DNA of 40,329 nt from Clostridia bacterium (GCA_017481205.1 JAFUPN010000019.1:1-40329), one strand, 5' to 3'; positions 1 through 7,837 are shown, counted from the first letter of the stretch. Numbers and translations are program-made. Notes: a model not told the origin generated them from the sequence alone.

Positions 1-321
1 CCTCTGCTGACTTCTCATAGTTCGTTGTTACTACAGTTTTCTCTGTCTACGAGACCTCACGGGATAAACCAATACTCTTTCCTCGTCTACCCTCTTAATC
101 TACGCATTTGGGTTACGGTTACCTTTAGGACTTCGTTGCTTCGCGTCAACTTATCCGCCAAATACGCCTTAGTATTAAGTTTCTGTTCGTAGGGCTACGA
201 TTTCGCTATTGCTTCTTCTCTCCCACACCTCACGATGTGAAACTTGCAAGTCGCTTTTGAGTTCGTCGGTAACTACGCCTCGGTGGACTTTCACCACAGA
301 GCATTGATATGCCCGTCATAC
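1..321 (-). mobile_element. Group II intron, 5' part (domain I), cut by window edge
   Basis: Read on the minus strand, this stretch looks like the 5' ribozyme part of a bacterial group II intron. It opens with GTATG (321-317, near the GUGYG consensus) and continues with a GTGGTGAAAGTCCAC hairpin, a GTGAGGTGTGGGAGAG block and, near the left edge, AACTATGAGAAGTCAGCAGAGG-like sequence. I recall the last as typical just upstream of intron-encoded LtrA-type reverse transcriptases. The reverse transcriptase and domains V-VI would lie left of position 1. The intron begins a few bases after a terminator-like hairpin, the usual location of group IIC introns. No credible protein is encoded here. The exact 5' boundary is inferred. 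Confidence 0.72.
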
Positions 322-324
322 CGA

Positions 325-349
325 AGAAAAAGCCCAGAAAAATCTGGAC
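325..349 (-). terminator. Intrinsic terminator downstream of the AraC gene
   Basis: On the minus strand a 7-bp stem (GTCCAGA / TCTGGGC, one G-U pair) with a T-rich loop is followed by TTTTTCTT. It lies about 90 bases past the stop codon of the AraC gene at 436. The group II intron starts a few bases beyond the T tract, so this may be the intron's insertion target. Confidence 0.55.
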
Positions 350-364
350 TTTTTCGACAGTCTG

Positions 365-396
365 ACACTCTGAGCAATGATTCAGAGTGTGTTTTT
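365..396 (+). terminator. Terminator-like hairpin, plus-strand polarity
   Basis: A perfect 9-bp stem ACACTCTGA / TCAGAGTGT with an 8-nt loop is followed on the plus strand by GTTTTT. Its polarity does not suit the minus-strand neighbours, so it may have ended a plus-strand gene that is now interrupted or lies left of the window. Confidence 0.45.
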
Positions 397-435
397 CTGT
401 TCAATTTTATTCAACTGTTATTTCAATAATAACCT

Positions 436-1212
436 TCACTTATTATTCATATGAGTCCCCTTATACAGATTGCGAAAGCCTGTAGGGCTGATTTCCTCAT
501 GATATTTAAAAAATTTGACAAACAGGTTTTCGTCCCCGTATCCAAGAGCGGCGGAAATCTGCTTTACAGACATATCTGTAGACACCAGAAGGCTCTTTGC
601 CTTATTTATCTTCTGAGCAGATATATATTCCTTTATACCAAGCTTAAAGCTTTTTTTAAAAATCTTGCCAAGATAATCGGCATGATAGCCGAAATGCTCC
701 GCCACTCTTGACACGGTCACACCGTCGTCAATATTTATGCGGATATACTCTGCTATGCGGCAGGCAAGAGCAGTTACAGGCTCCGATGTACCGCCGCAGA
801 CACACAGCTCCTGAAAAATCATAAGCGCCGCAGCATCTGCCGAGCCGGAAGGATAGGCAGGAGTATTGGCAACATGCAGAAGCTTTTTCAGCAGCATTTT
901 TACGTCATAGACATCATTACCGCTGTAGGTTTTAAAGGGCATTGTAATATCCGTGCGGAAATGAAACCAGTAAAATGCCGTGGGAGGCTCACTGAGCTTA
1001 ACACCGCGGTGAACCCTGCCGGGCTCTAGAATTATCATCTCATCGGAAGAGAGGCAATATTGATTTCCGTCCTCCTCAAGCTCCACCGTTCCCTCCAGCA
1101 CCAGTATAAGCTCATAGCTGTCAATACTTCTTTCTGGATGAATCCACTCACGGTCTGTTCGGAACTCTCCTATGGTTACATATTCAAAAAAATTATTATC
1201 CAGGTATATCAT
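436..1212 (-). CDS. AraC family transcriptional regulator
   Basis: A 258-residue AraC/XylS-type regulator. The N-terminal half is a cupin-like sugar-sensing domain (ELILVLEGTVEL, then the EPGRVHRG turn). The C-terminal ~100 residues hold two helix-turn-helix motifs, with VSRVAEHFGYHADYLGKIFK in the first and ISAALGYGDENLFVKFFKYH in the second. The open frame begins at a GTG at 1227, but the ATG at 1212 is preferred because AAGGTGAG (1223-1230) lies upstream of it and nothing suitable lies upstream of the GTG. It is divergent from the GH127 gene, with about 100 bases between start codons, so it probably controls that gene in response to an arabinose-containing sugar. The family is certain; the ligand is inferred from context. 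Confidence 0.88.
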   Translation of the reverse strand: MIYLDNNFFEYVTIGEFRTDREWIHPERSIDSYELILVLEGTVELEEDGNQYCLSSDEMIILEPGRVHRGVKLSEPPTAFYWFHFRTDITMPFKTYSGNDVYDVKMLLKKLLHVANTPAYPSGSADAAALMIFQELCVCGGTSEPVTALACRIAEYIRINIDDGVTVSRVAEHFGYHADYLGKIFKKSFKLGIKEYISAQKINKAKSLLVSTDMSVKQISAALGYGDENLFVKFFKYHEEISPTGFRNLYKGTHMNNK

Positions 1213-1246
1213 ATCGGATTTTCTCACCTTAATACAGAATTTTGCA

Positions 1247-1275
1247 TTGAAAGCTTTATCTGATTTTATTATAAT
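1247..1275 (+). promoter_or_regulatory. Promoter of the GH127 gene
   Basis: TTGAAA (1247-1252), a 17-bp spacer and a perfect TATAAT (1270-1275) lie 38 bases before the GH127 ATG. The AraC gene starts on the other strand just upstream, so any AraC operator should fall between about 1213 and 1250. Confidence 0.65.
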
Positions 1276-1313
1276 TAGATTAATTCAATATGTCAAGAAA
1301 GGACGGATTAATT

Positions 1314-3125
1314 ATGAAAAAAATCGGTTTTGAACACATCAATATAACAGACGGCTTTTGGAAAATCAAACAGGACATGGTAAAAAACATCACCACAGAG
1401 TCCGTATACAACCGCTTTGCCGAGACACACAGATTCTCTGCCCTCAAATGCACCTGGAAAGAGGGAGAGCCTGATATGCCCCATATCTTCTGGGACTCCG
1501 ACGTAGCAAAATGGATTGAGGGCGTAGCATATATCCTTATTAAGGACAAGGATTTCCCCCTTAAGTCAAAGGCAGAAGAGGCTATAGCCGACATAATATC
1601 CAATGCAGATGAGCACGGCTACTTCAACAGCCATTTCCTCGTGACAGACAAGGACAAGCGCTGGCAGTGGCGCTCTCACCACGAGCTGTACTGCCTTGGA
1701 CACCTCATTGAAGCGGCTGTGGCATGGAAAGATGCAACCGGTGAGGACGAATTTCTCCGGGCCATGTGCAGATTTACCGACTATGTGTATCATATATTTG
1801 TTGAAGAGGACAGTGCGGCTTTTGTCACTCCCGGTCACCCGGAGTTAGAGCTGGCTCTTGTCAAGCTGTACAATGCCACAGGTAACAGAAAATACTTTGA
1901 TTTGGCAGAGTTTTTTATAGACAAGCACGGCAACAACGATAAAGACTGCGATACCAACAACGACTTCCGCAATGATTATTACAACCAGGATGAAATGCCC
2001 CTCAAGAACAGAACCACCGCCGAAGGCCACAGTGTAAGAGCAATGTATCTTATGAGTGCCGCTGCAGATGTGGCTGAGCTGCGTGACGACGAGGCTCTGC
2101 TTGATGCCTGCAAAAGAGTATTTGACAATGTGACAGAAAAAAGAATGTACATAACCGGCGGAATAGGCTCAACCCACCGTGGCGAGGCATTCACCGTGGA
2201 CTACGACCTGCCAAACCGCACAGCCTATGCCGAGACCTGTGCAGCAATATCCCTTGCCATGTTTGCTTCAAGAATGCAGGCAATTGAACCGGACTCCAAG
2301 TATGCCGATGTGGTGGAGAAGGTTATATACAACGGATTCTTATCCGGAGTATCCATGGACGGAAAATCCTTTTTCTATGAAAATCCTCTTGAGATAGACC
2401 CGGATTTCAACAATGTTGATACCTCTGTCAGAGAAAAACGCCGTATGCCCATAACTCAGAGAGTAGAAGTGTTTGAATGCTCCTGCTGTCCTCCCAATGT
2501 AGTGCGTTTTATTCCCTCAATTGCAGGAATGATGTATACCTATTCAGATGACACGCTGTATGTACATCAGTATATGAATTCCGAGGCAGAATGTGATGGT
2601 GTTTCCATTACCCAGACCACAGCCTATCCTGCTGACGGCAAGGTGAAAATATCAGCAAGCGGAACAAAGTATATTGCACTTCGTATTCCCAGCTGGTGCG
2701 AAGACTTCAGCATAAACAAGACATATACCGTGAAAAACGGCTATGCCATAATAGAAGCCGAAGGCAACGACATAGAAATAGACTTTGCAATGCCGGTAGA
2801 AACCCTTCGTGCCAACAGAAGAGTACATGGCTGCGCAGGACGTGTAGCGGTTATGAGAGGTCCTGTTGTATACTGCGCCGAGGGAGTGGACAACTGCGCC
2901 GATATTGCAAATGTATACATAGACACAAAGGGCAGCTTTGAGCTTTCCAGAGCCAAATTCTTGCTTCCAAACATACAAACCACAGGCTATATCAAGCCCG
3001 AGACCAAAAAGCTCTATGCAAAAGCAGATGCAGAATACAAGGAAATTCCCCTTACACTGGTACCGTACTACGCTTTTGCAAACAGAGGCACAAGCGAAAT
3101 GTATGTGTGGCTGCTGCAAAAATAA
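1314..3125 (+). CDS. Beta-L-arabinofuranosidase, GH127 (DUF1680)
   Basis: A 603-residue GH127 glycosidase, which releases beta-linked L-arabinofuranose from glycans or glycoproteins. There is no signal peptide, so it should act in the cytoplasm on imported oligosaccharides. The family's zinc-thiolate active site is visible: a Glu-x-Cys pair in AYAETCAAIS (E307, C309) and the double cysteine in FECSCCPPNV (C391, C392). In characterised GH127 enzymes one of this cysteine pair is the nucleophile. Length fits the family (about 600-660). The frame is open from an ATG at 1290, but AAAGGACGG (1298-1306) sits at proper distance before the ATG at 1314, which is taken as the start. It is divergent from an AraC regulator. 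Related families GH146 and GH142 are possible but fit the cysteine motif context less well. Confidence 0.9.
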   Translation: MKKIGFEHINITDGFWKIKQDMVKNITTESVYNRFAETHRFSALKCTWKEGEPDMPHIFWDSDVAKWIEGVAYILIKDKDFPLKSKAEEAIADIISNADEHGYFNSHFLVTDKDKRWQWRSHHELYCLGHLIEAAVAWKDATGEDEFLRAMCRFTDYVYHIFVEEDSAAFVTPGHPELELALVKLYNATGNRKYFDLAEFFIDKHGNNDKDCDTNNDFRNDYYNQDEMPLKNRTTAEGHSVRAMYLMSAAADVAELRDDEALLDACKRVFDNVTEKRMYITGGIGSTHRGEAFTVDYDLPNRTAYAETCAAISLAMFASRMQAIEPDSKYADVVEKVIYNGFLSGVSMDGKSFFYENPLEIDPDFNNVDTSVREKRRMPITQRVEVFECSCCPPNVVRFIPSIAGMMYTYSDDTLYVHQYMNSEAECDGVSITQTTAYPADGKVKISASGTKYIALRIPSWCEDFSINKTYTVKNGYAIIEAEGNDIEIDFAMPVETLRANRRVHGCAGRVAVMRGPVVYCAEGVDNCADIANVYIDTKGSFELSRAKFLLPNIQTTGYIKPETKKLYAKADAEYKEIPLTLVPYYAFANRGTSEMYVWLLQK

Positions 3126-3143
3126 CATTCTGTAAAAAATATG

Positions 3144-3172
3144 TTGATTTTCCCCGAATTTTATGCTAATAT
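3144..3172 (+). promoter_or_regulatory. Probable promoter of the small membrane protein gene
   Basis: TTGATT (3144-3149), a 17-bp spacer and TAATAT (3167-3172) lie 27 bases before the ATG at 3199. The match is fair. It suggests the small gene is transcribed on its own rather than only by read-through from GH127. Confidence 0.4.
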
Positions 3173-3198
3173 TAAGCCAATAAAAGGGGGAATTTAAA

Positions 3199-3555
3199 AT
3201 GAATGACAGTGTAATGAATTTTTTGGTGCCTGTTGTGGGATTTCTCTTGGCGTTTCTTGTGGCATTTGCTATAGTAACCCATATTCAGCTTGAATTGCTG
3301 AGACGTAAAACTGAAAAAAATCCCACCGAGGAAAATGCACGCAGAATGTACCGCATACTCTGCCGTCCCGGAGTGAGCATAAAGAATCACCCCAAAGACT
3401 GGGCAAAGTATAAAAACATGTTTTACAGAGTCAACGGCTCCAATCAGGTACCCACACCTCTCAAAGAGCTTATCAAAAAACGCCTGGTACGCAAGGGACT
3501 CTTTATCGACAACATGAGAATTATCGACAACTACGGAAAATCACCGAGACAATAG
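3199..3555 (+). CDS. Small single-pass membrane protein, unknown function
   Basis: A 118-residue protein that I do not recognise. Residues ~7-28 form one hydrophobic segment (VMNFLVPVVGFLLAFLVAFA). A basic cytoplasmic tail follows, with RRK and KKRLVRKGLF patches and a conserved-looking KDWAKYKNMFYRV block. AGGGGG (3185-3190) at 8-base spacing supports the ATG start, and codon use resembles the neighbours, so it is probably a real gene. A strong terminator follows. The basic tail could bind nucleic acid or acidic lipid, but nothing in the sequence shows which. Confidence 0.7.
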   Translation: MNDSVMNFLVPVVGFLLAFLVAFAIVTHIQLELLRRKTEKNPTEENARRMYRILCRPGVSIKNHPKDWAKYKNMFYRVNGSNQVPTPLKELIKKRLVRKGLFIDNMRIIDNYGKSPRQ

Positions 3556-3622
3556 CTTGATAATCCACTTTTTTCGGCTAAACGTCGTCTTCACTATTGA
3601 TTGCTTCAGCTAATTACAACGT

Positions 3623-3664
3623 AAAAAATCCTCTCAAGGCTTTTGGCTTTGAGAGGATTTTTTG
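3623..3664. terminator. Bidirectional terminator between convergent genes
   Basis: The stem AAAAATCCTCTCAAGGC / GCTTTGAGAGGATTTTT closes a TTTTG loop and has T or A tracts on both sides. It can end transcription of the 118-residue protein gene (plus) and of nhaC (minus), which converge here. Just upstream, TTTCGGCTA at 3572-3580 may be a solitary end of the GCCGAAAGA repeat family. Confidence 0.85.
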
Positions 3665-3683
3665 AATTAGTATTAATCTGACA

Positions 3684-5285
3684 TTATGCCTTACTTGTTG
3701 TTTTTTTAATAACAAACAGTATAGCTACAGTAAGAACTGTGCCGACTACAAGAGAAATAACCGCATTCTGTACAAAGCCTGCAAAGAGGTACATAACAAA
3801 TGATATTGCCGCAACGGTCATTGCGTAGGGCAGCTGAGTGGAAACATGGTTGATGTGGTTGCACTGAGCGCCTGCAGAGGACATGATGGTAGTATCCGAG
3901 ATAGGTGAGCAGTGGTCACCGCATACAGAGCCTGCCAGACAAGCAGACATACCGATGATGAGCAGCTCGTTGCCCTCGGGGAATATACCTGTAACAATAG
4001 GAATAAGAATACCGAAGGTACCCCAAGATGTACCTGTTGCAAAAGAAATGACAACAGCCACGACAAATATAATAGCAGGCAGGAAGTTGTGCAGAGCGCC
4101 TGCATCTGCCATAAGATTTTCAACAAAAACATCTGAACCGAGAAGTCCTGTCATATTCTTAAGAGAGGTTGCAAGGGTAAGAATAAGGATTGCCGGTACC
4201 ATTGCATTAAATCCCTTGGGGATACATTCCATAGCTTCCTTAAGGGTAACTGTTTTTCTGCAAAGCATATATATAACAGTGAGTATCAGAACAACAATGC
4301 CGCCCCAGGGGAGACCTACAGTTGCATCTGTATTTGCAAATGCGTCAACAAAGCTTTCACCGCTGAAAAATCCGCCCACATAGATAAGAGCAAGAACACT
4401 TACAATAATGAGAACAACAACAGGGAGAACCAGATCGATAACCTTGCCCCTTGAAGAAACCTGCTCCTCAGCTTCTTCATCAACTCTGCCGCTTGTAAAG
4501 AGATCGCCCTTCAAGGCATTAAGCTCGTGGAGCCTCATGGGACCGTAGTCAAACTTCATGAGTGTTATGGCTATTATAAACACAAATGTAAGCAGTGAGT
4601 AGAAGTTATAGGGAATAGCCTTGATAAACAGTGAGAGACCCTGACCATCGGGAGCATAGGAGGATACCGCTGCAGCCCATGAGGATATAGGTGCAATCAT
4701 ACATACAGGAGCCGCTGTTGCGTCAATAAGATATGACAGCTTGGCTCTTGAGATGTTGTGTCTATCTGTAACAGGCTTCATAACCGTGCCCACTGTAAGG
4801 CAGTTGAAGTAATCGTCAATAAAGATAAGCACACCCAGTACAAAGGTAGCCAGAGTCGCACCGACTCTTGTCTTTATGTTCTTTTCAGCCCATGCACCGA
4901 AGGCTGCGCTGCCGCCCGCCTTGTTTACAAGAGCAACAAGGATACCAAGCACTACCAGGAATATAAAGATACCTGCAGTACCCGATACCGCACCTATAAG
5001 ACCTTCGTTAAGAAGATTATCCATTGCCGCAACAGGCTTGAAGTCTGCTGACAGGAGCGCACCGGCAACAATACCGATAAACAGTGAGCTGTATGCTTCC
5101 TTGGTAATAAGGGCAAGCACAATGGCAATAATGGGGCCGAGAAGCGACCATGGGGTTCCGAAAAGCTTTGGAGCTTCTTCGGCAGCTGCAGTATCCGCCA
5201 TTACGCACATGGGTATTGCAAACATAGCTGCAACAAGCACTAGTGAAACAATCATGGCAATACTGCGTCTCTTACTTGTTTTCAT
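3684..5285 (-). CDS. nhaC: NhaC family Na+/H+ antiporter
   Basis: A 533-residue polytopic inner-membrane carrier with about 11-12 hydrophobic segments. It belongs to the NhaC/COG1757 group of sodium-proton (or organic acid/sodium) antiporters. Diagnostic stretches include FIDDYFNCLTVGTVMKPVTD near residues 155-175, ATSWGTFGILIPI, and GSVCGDHCSPISDTTIMSS near the C-terminus. An extra N-terminal hydrophobic segment with a signal-like ...MCVMADTAAAEEA stretch precedes the transporter core. The start is secured by AAGGAGG (5293-5299), 7 bases before the ATG. The gene stands alone, ends at a shared terminator, and has an unusually long leader (~350 nt) filled by a repeat element. The transported ion or solute cannot be settled from sequence; malate/lactate-type exchange occurs in the same family. 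Confidence 0.88.
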   Translation of the reverse strand: MKTSKRRSIAMIVSLVLVAAMFAIPMCVMADTAAAEEAPKLFGTPWSLLGPIIAIVLALITKEAYSSLFIGIVAGALLSADFKPVAAMDNLLNEGLIGAVSGTAGIFIFLVVLGILVALVNKAGGSAAFGAWAEKNIKTRVGATLATFVLGVLIFIDDYFNCLTVGTVMKPVTDRHNISRAKLSYLIDATAAPVCMIAPISSWAAAVSSYAPDGQGLSLFIKAIPYNFYSLLTFVFIIAITLMKFDYGPMRLHELNALKGDLFTSGRVDEEAEEQVSSRGKVIDLVLPVVVLIIVSVLALIYVGGFFSGESFVDAFANTDATVGLPWGGIVVLILTVIYMLCRKTVTLKEAMECIPKGFNAMVPAILILTLATSLKNMTGLLGSDVFVENLMADAGALHNFLPAIIFVVAVVISFATGTSWGTFGILIPIVTGIFPEGNELLIIGMSACLAGSVCGDHCSPISDTTIMSSAGAQCNHINHVSTQLPYAMTVAAISFVMYLFAGFVQNAVISLVVGTVLTVAILFVIKKTTSKA

Positions 5286-5300
5286 AATTTTTCCTCCTTA

Positions 5301-5570
5301 GCCGAAAGAGAATAATCCGAACTTCGATTTTCAAGGTAGATTTTCGCTTTCAACCTGTTAAAATACTCGGTAATCCTCTAAGGATTACCTGTGTTTTTAC
5401 CTTCGCAGCCAAAAATCCTCTCTTTGAAAATTCTAAGACCTTAAACAGATGAAATCACGAGCAGATTTTGGTGCGAAAGATTAAGCAAGGCTGACGCCTT
5501 GCGAAGATGACAAACCGAAAGATGCCGGGATTACGCTGTTTAAGGCGGGTTCGGGCTATACTCTTTCGGC
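5301..5570. repeat. Miniature inverted-repeat element, long form (~270 bp)
   Basis: The segment is bounded by ~22-bp imperfect inverted repeats, GCCGAAAGAGAATAATCCGAAC at 5301-5322 and the reverse complement of GCCGAAAGAGTATAGCCCGAAC at 5549-5570. A TA precedes the left end (5299-5300). Bases 5301-5403 match 13706-13806. Bases 5514-5570 match the short copies at 7542-7598 and 29881-29935. No protein is encoded. It occupies most of the nhaC leader, and its left end abuts the nhaC ribosome site. Confidence 0.75.
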
Positions 5571-5638
5571 TGGCATTATGCCGAGTGTTCTGAAAACACC
5601 GGGCAACATGTCACCATAGGATATTCAGAAACCTCTTG
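5571..5638 (-). other. Remaining nhaC leader, possible RNA structure
   Basis: Between the predicted nhaC transcription start (~5638) and the repeat element, the minus strand has a G-rich stretch with a hairpin (CCGGTGTTTTCAGAACACTCGG without its loop pairs CCG-GTGTT with AACAC-TCGG) and a short GGCATAATGCC palindrome. I could not match it to a riboswitch class I know. It may be part of the original leader before the element inserted. Confidence 0.3.
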
Positions 5639-5644
5639 AAAATT

Positions 5645-5673
5645 ATATTATCACGAATAAGGCATTTTGTCAA
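5645..5673 (-). promoter_or_regulatory. Promoter of nhaC
   Basis: A perfect TTGACA (complement of 5668-5673) is followed after 17 bp by TAATAT (5645-5650). A TATAAT at 5642-5647 would need a 20-bp spacer. Either gives a start near 5635-5640 and a leader of about 350 nt. Confidence 0.6.
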
Positions 5674-5824
5674 TATTTACAAAAATTTTATCAGACAAAT
5701 CTGTTATTAGTGCAAAAATGTTTGTTTTATGAAACAATTAGTTCTTTTTTATAATTTACAGAAGCAATTTACTGTTGTAAAATTATCACTGACAATATTA
5801 ATATTTTGAAAGGACTGAGCCCTT

Positions 5825-7516
5825 ATGAAAGCATTAACCCTGGACGGAAATATCCTTGATATCAAACCCTCTGTTCAACAAGAAAATGACAGTATAACTG
5901 TCACAATCAGCAGAGAGCTTGATTTTTCAAACATAAAAACGATTGATTTTGAATATTTTGATTATGCAGCAAAAGCCGGAGACAGCGGATACATGGTTCT
6001 GCCCCGCTCCGAAACAAACTTTGACTATTGCCTCAGCCGTTTTGACCGGCGAAGCAAGGATTTTGAAAAGACATTACAGTACTGCAATATGCCGGTTTTC
6101 GGTGTAAAAAGCGATGAGCACTGCTACCTTGCCTATGTAAGCGGTATGTCCTATGACTATGAGCTGCATATATCACTTAAAGACGGTGTTTTCAGAATAT
6201 ATCCTGTTTTCATCATAGACGGAGAGCAGCCCTATGAGGACATAAGGGTTGAGTATTTTATGCTTGGGGGCACAGATGCCGACTACTCCGGCATGGCACG
6301 CAGATACCGCCGCTGCAGGCTGGAGAGAGGTCATGTGCGCCCTCTTAAGGACAGGATTGCCGAAAATCCGCTGCTGGCGTATACTGCCGATTCTCCGGTT
6401 ATACGGGTGCGCTGCGGCTGGAAACCCGCTCCGGCAAAAATACTTCATCAGACGGTAGAAAACGAGCCTCCTATGCGAATTGCCTGCGATTTTGACAGAG
6501 TGGGCGATATACTTGATGAGCTTAAGGCTCAGGGAGTTGACAAGGCGGAGATATGCCTTGTGGGTTGGAACATAAAGGGTCACGACGGCAGATGGCCCCA
6601 GGCATTCCCTGTATGTGAGGAGCTGGGCGGAGAAAAGAAACTGCGCGCCCTTATCACCAAAGCAAAAGAAATGGGGTTCCGCATAACCTGTCACACAAAT
6701 GCCACCGACCAATATGAAATTGCCGATTGCTTCGATATAAACAACTCCTGCCACACAAAGGATGGCAAGCCTATGACAAATCCCGAGCCCTGGAGCGGCG
6801 GAGAAATGTATTGCCTCTGCCCCGCAATAGGCGCAAAACAGCACGGAGAGCTTATGCCAAAGGTGGCAGAACTGGGATTTGAAGGAGGACATTATGTGGA
6901 TGTGCTGGGGGTAGTCTATCCTAGACGCTGCTATCACAAGGACCACTATGTAAATTACGGGCAGTTTGTTGAATACGCAAAGAATATATGTGGCACCATA
7001 CGGGAGCATTTCGGCACGGTATCCTCCGAAGGCGCATATGACTTTGTCACACCCTATCTTGACTATGGCCTGTATATAAGCTTCCAGGCAGACAAAAGCT
7101 CCCTTGACGAAATAGTTGACGAGCAAATCCCATTCTGGCAGCTGGTGTATCACGGTATCGTAATGTCAAATCCCTATACCACCACCATGAACTGCACCTT
7201 TAAGGAAAAAGAAAACCTCTTAAAGCTCATTGAATACGGCGGACGTCCCAGCTACTATTTCTACTCAGCATTTATGGACAACGGCAACAACTGGATGGGA
7301 GCTACTGATGCCCTGTGTGACACCGACGAACAGCTTAAGGAGTCCGTTGCAAAAATAAAATACGGTCTCGACACCTGCCGCAGCATAGGAGTGGAAACCG
7401 AATTTATGGAAAACCACCGCAAGGTGGCTGATAATGTGTACGAAACAACCTATTCCGACGGAACTGTTGTAACTGTTGATTATAATGAAAAAACATATAA
7501 GATTATAAAAAAATAA
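5825..7516 (+). CDS. Predicted TIM-barrel glycoside hydrolase, uncharacterised
   Basis: A 563-residue protein without signal peptide, so probably cytoplasmic. Residues ~1-190 look like a beta-sandwich domain; residues ~215-520 look like a (beta/alpha)8 barrel of the kind in DUF5696- or GH101-like predicted glycosidases. Likely barrel strands are AEICLVGWNIKGHDGRWPQ (~241-259), MGFRITCHTNATD (~283-295), GGHYVDVLG (~354-362) and TVSSEGAYDF (~398-407). D359 and E402 at strand ends are candidate catalytic acids. AAAGGA (5809-5814) supports the ATG. It has its own upstream region and no co-directional partner, since repeat DNA and the toxin-like locus follow. The substrate is unknown. The nearby GH127, GH38 and GH130 genes suggest a glycan role; that is inference. 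Confidence 0.6.
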   Translation: MKALTLDGNILDIKPSVQQENDSITVTISRELDFSNIKTIDFEYFDYAAKAGDSGYMVLPRSETNFDYCLSRFDRRSKDFEKTLQYCNMPVFGVKSDEHCYLAYVSGMSYDYELHISLKDGVFRIYPVFIIDGEQPYEDIRVEYFMLGGTDADYSGMARRYRRCRLERGHVRPLKDRIAENPLLAYTADSPVIRVRCGWKPAPAKILHQTVENEPPMRIACDFDRVGDILDELKAQGVDKAEICLVGWNIKGHDGRWPQAFPVCEELGGEKKLRALITKAKEMGFRITCHTNATDQYEIADCFDINNSCHTKDGKPMTNPEPWSGGEMYCLCPAIGAKQHGELMPKVAELGFEGGHYVDVLGVVYPRRCYHKDHYVNYGQFVEYAKNICGTIREHFGTVSSEGAYDFVTPYLDYGLYISFQADKSSLDEIVDEQIPFWQLVYHGIVMSNPYTTTMNCTFKEKENLLKLIEYGGRPSYYFYSAFMDNGNNWMGATDALCDTDEQLKESVAKIKYGLDTCRSIGVETEFMENHRKVADNVYETTYSDGTVVTVDYNEKTYKIIKK

Positions 7517-7541
7517 ATATTCAAAAATACTCATACCGATA

Positions 7542-7598
7542 GCCGAAAGATACCGGATTTGCGCTATTTAAAGCGGATTCGGATTATTTTCTTTCGGC
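7542..7598. repeat. Miniature element, short form, complete with TA flanks
   Basis: A 57-bp palindromic element. GCCGAAAGA (7542-7550) and TCTTTCGGC (7590-7598) are perfect 9-bp inverted ends, and TA flanks both sides (7540-7541, 7599-7600). The interior (ACCGGATTTGCGC...GGATTCGGATTAT) is a diverged copy of 5514-5570. It lies 25 bases past the stop of the glycosidase gene. Confidence 0.75.
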
Positions 7599-7631
7599 TA
7601 TATTAAAACATTAAAACTTTAGATTTTTTTG

Positions 7632-7660
7632 TTGACAAATACGAGGATTGGATATATAAC
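7632..7660 (+). promoter_or_regulatory. Strong promoter for a candidate antisense RNA
   Basis: TTGACA (7632-7637), an exact 17-bp spacer and TATAAC (7655-7660) give an 11-of-12 match to the consensus, with a predicted start near 7667. No plus-strand gene with a start codon and ribosome site follows. What follows is the 3' half of the small minus-strand toxin-like gene and a terminator, as expected for an antitoxin RNA. Confidence 0.6.
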
Positions 7661-7666
7661 GATTAT

Positions 7667-7750
7667 AAAAAAGGCAAGACCTCAAACGGTTATGCCAAAG
7701 TGGTTAATTTATGAAAAATAACACGGCTTTGACGGGGCGTGTTATTTTTT
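7667..7750 (+). ncRNA. Candidate antisense antitoxin RNA (~85 nt)
   Basis: This is the transcript predicted from the promoter at 7632-7660 to the hairpin ending in TTTTTT at 7750. It would be fully complementary to the last ~60 bases of the toxin-like coding region and to the start of its 3' untranslated region. It contains no ORF with a recognisable ribosome site (a 9-codon MPKWLIYEK frame exists but lacks one). The arrangement resembles txpA/RatA and bsrG/SR4 of Bacillus, where an antisense RNA overlaps the 3' end of the toxin mRNA. Existence of the RNA is inferred. Confidence 0.4.
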
Positions 7751-7809
7751 ATGGAATTTACTGAAAGTAACAGAATAATCATAAAACAAATTATGTATTC
7801 ATTATCCAT
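7690..7809 (-). CDS. Candidate type I toxin, holin-like small membrane peptide
   Basis: A 39-residue peptide, MDNEYIICFMIILLLSVNSI followed by KNNTPRQSRVIFHKLTTLA. A charged N-terminus leads into one short hydrophobic helix (residues ~5-17) and then a basic polar tail, as in the Firmicute 'putative holin-like toxin' and TxpA/BsrG-type peptides, including the KNNxP step after the helix. The near-perfect ribosome site AAGGAGGTGAT (7814-7824), with GGAGG 8 bases before the ATG, is the strongest evidence that it is translated. Its predicted promoter is at 7907-7935, and a strong convergent promoter at 7632-7660 would make antisense RNA. If functional, the peptide would insert in the cytoplasmic membrane and depolarise it. 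Assignment rests on architecture; the peptide is too short for certainty. Confidence 0.5.
   Translation of the reverse strand: MDNEYIICFMIILLLSVNSIKNNTPRQSRVIFHKLTTLA
7715..7750. terminator. Terminator hairpin inside the toxin-like gene
   Basis: An 11-bp stem AAAATAACACG / CGTGTTATTTT with an ~12-nt loop is followed by a T run on the plus strand (to 7750), which should end the antisense RNA. On the minus strand the same palindrome lies inside codons ~21-33 of the small peptide gene. Confidence 0.65.
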
Positions 7810-7837
7810 AGCTATCACCTCCTTTTCAAAGAGATGA

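Noticed and set aside
6173..7153. 326-codon minus-strand ORF
   Set aside because: Lies wholly inside the glycosidase gene on the other strand; composition (Cys, Ile, His, Tyr rich) is typical of an antisense shadow and it lacks a ribosome site.
7605..7714. Plus-strand frame reading VDKYEDWIYNDYKKGKTSN as a gene 3' remnant
   Set aside because: It has no start codon or ribosome site and is explained as the antisense of the toxin-like gene and its 3' region; the promoter and hairpin account for the sequence better.
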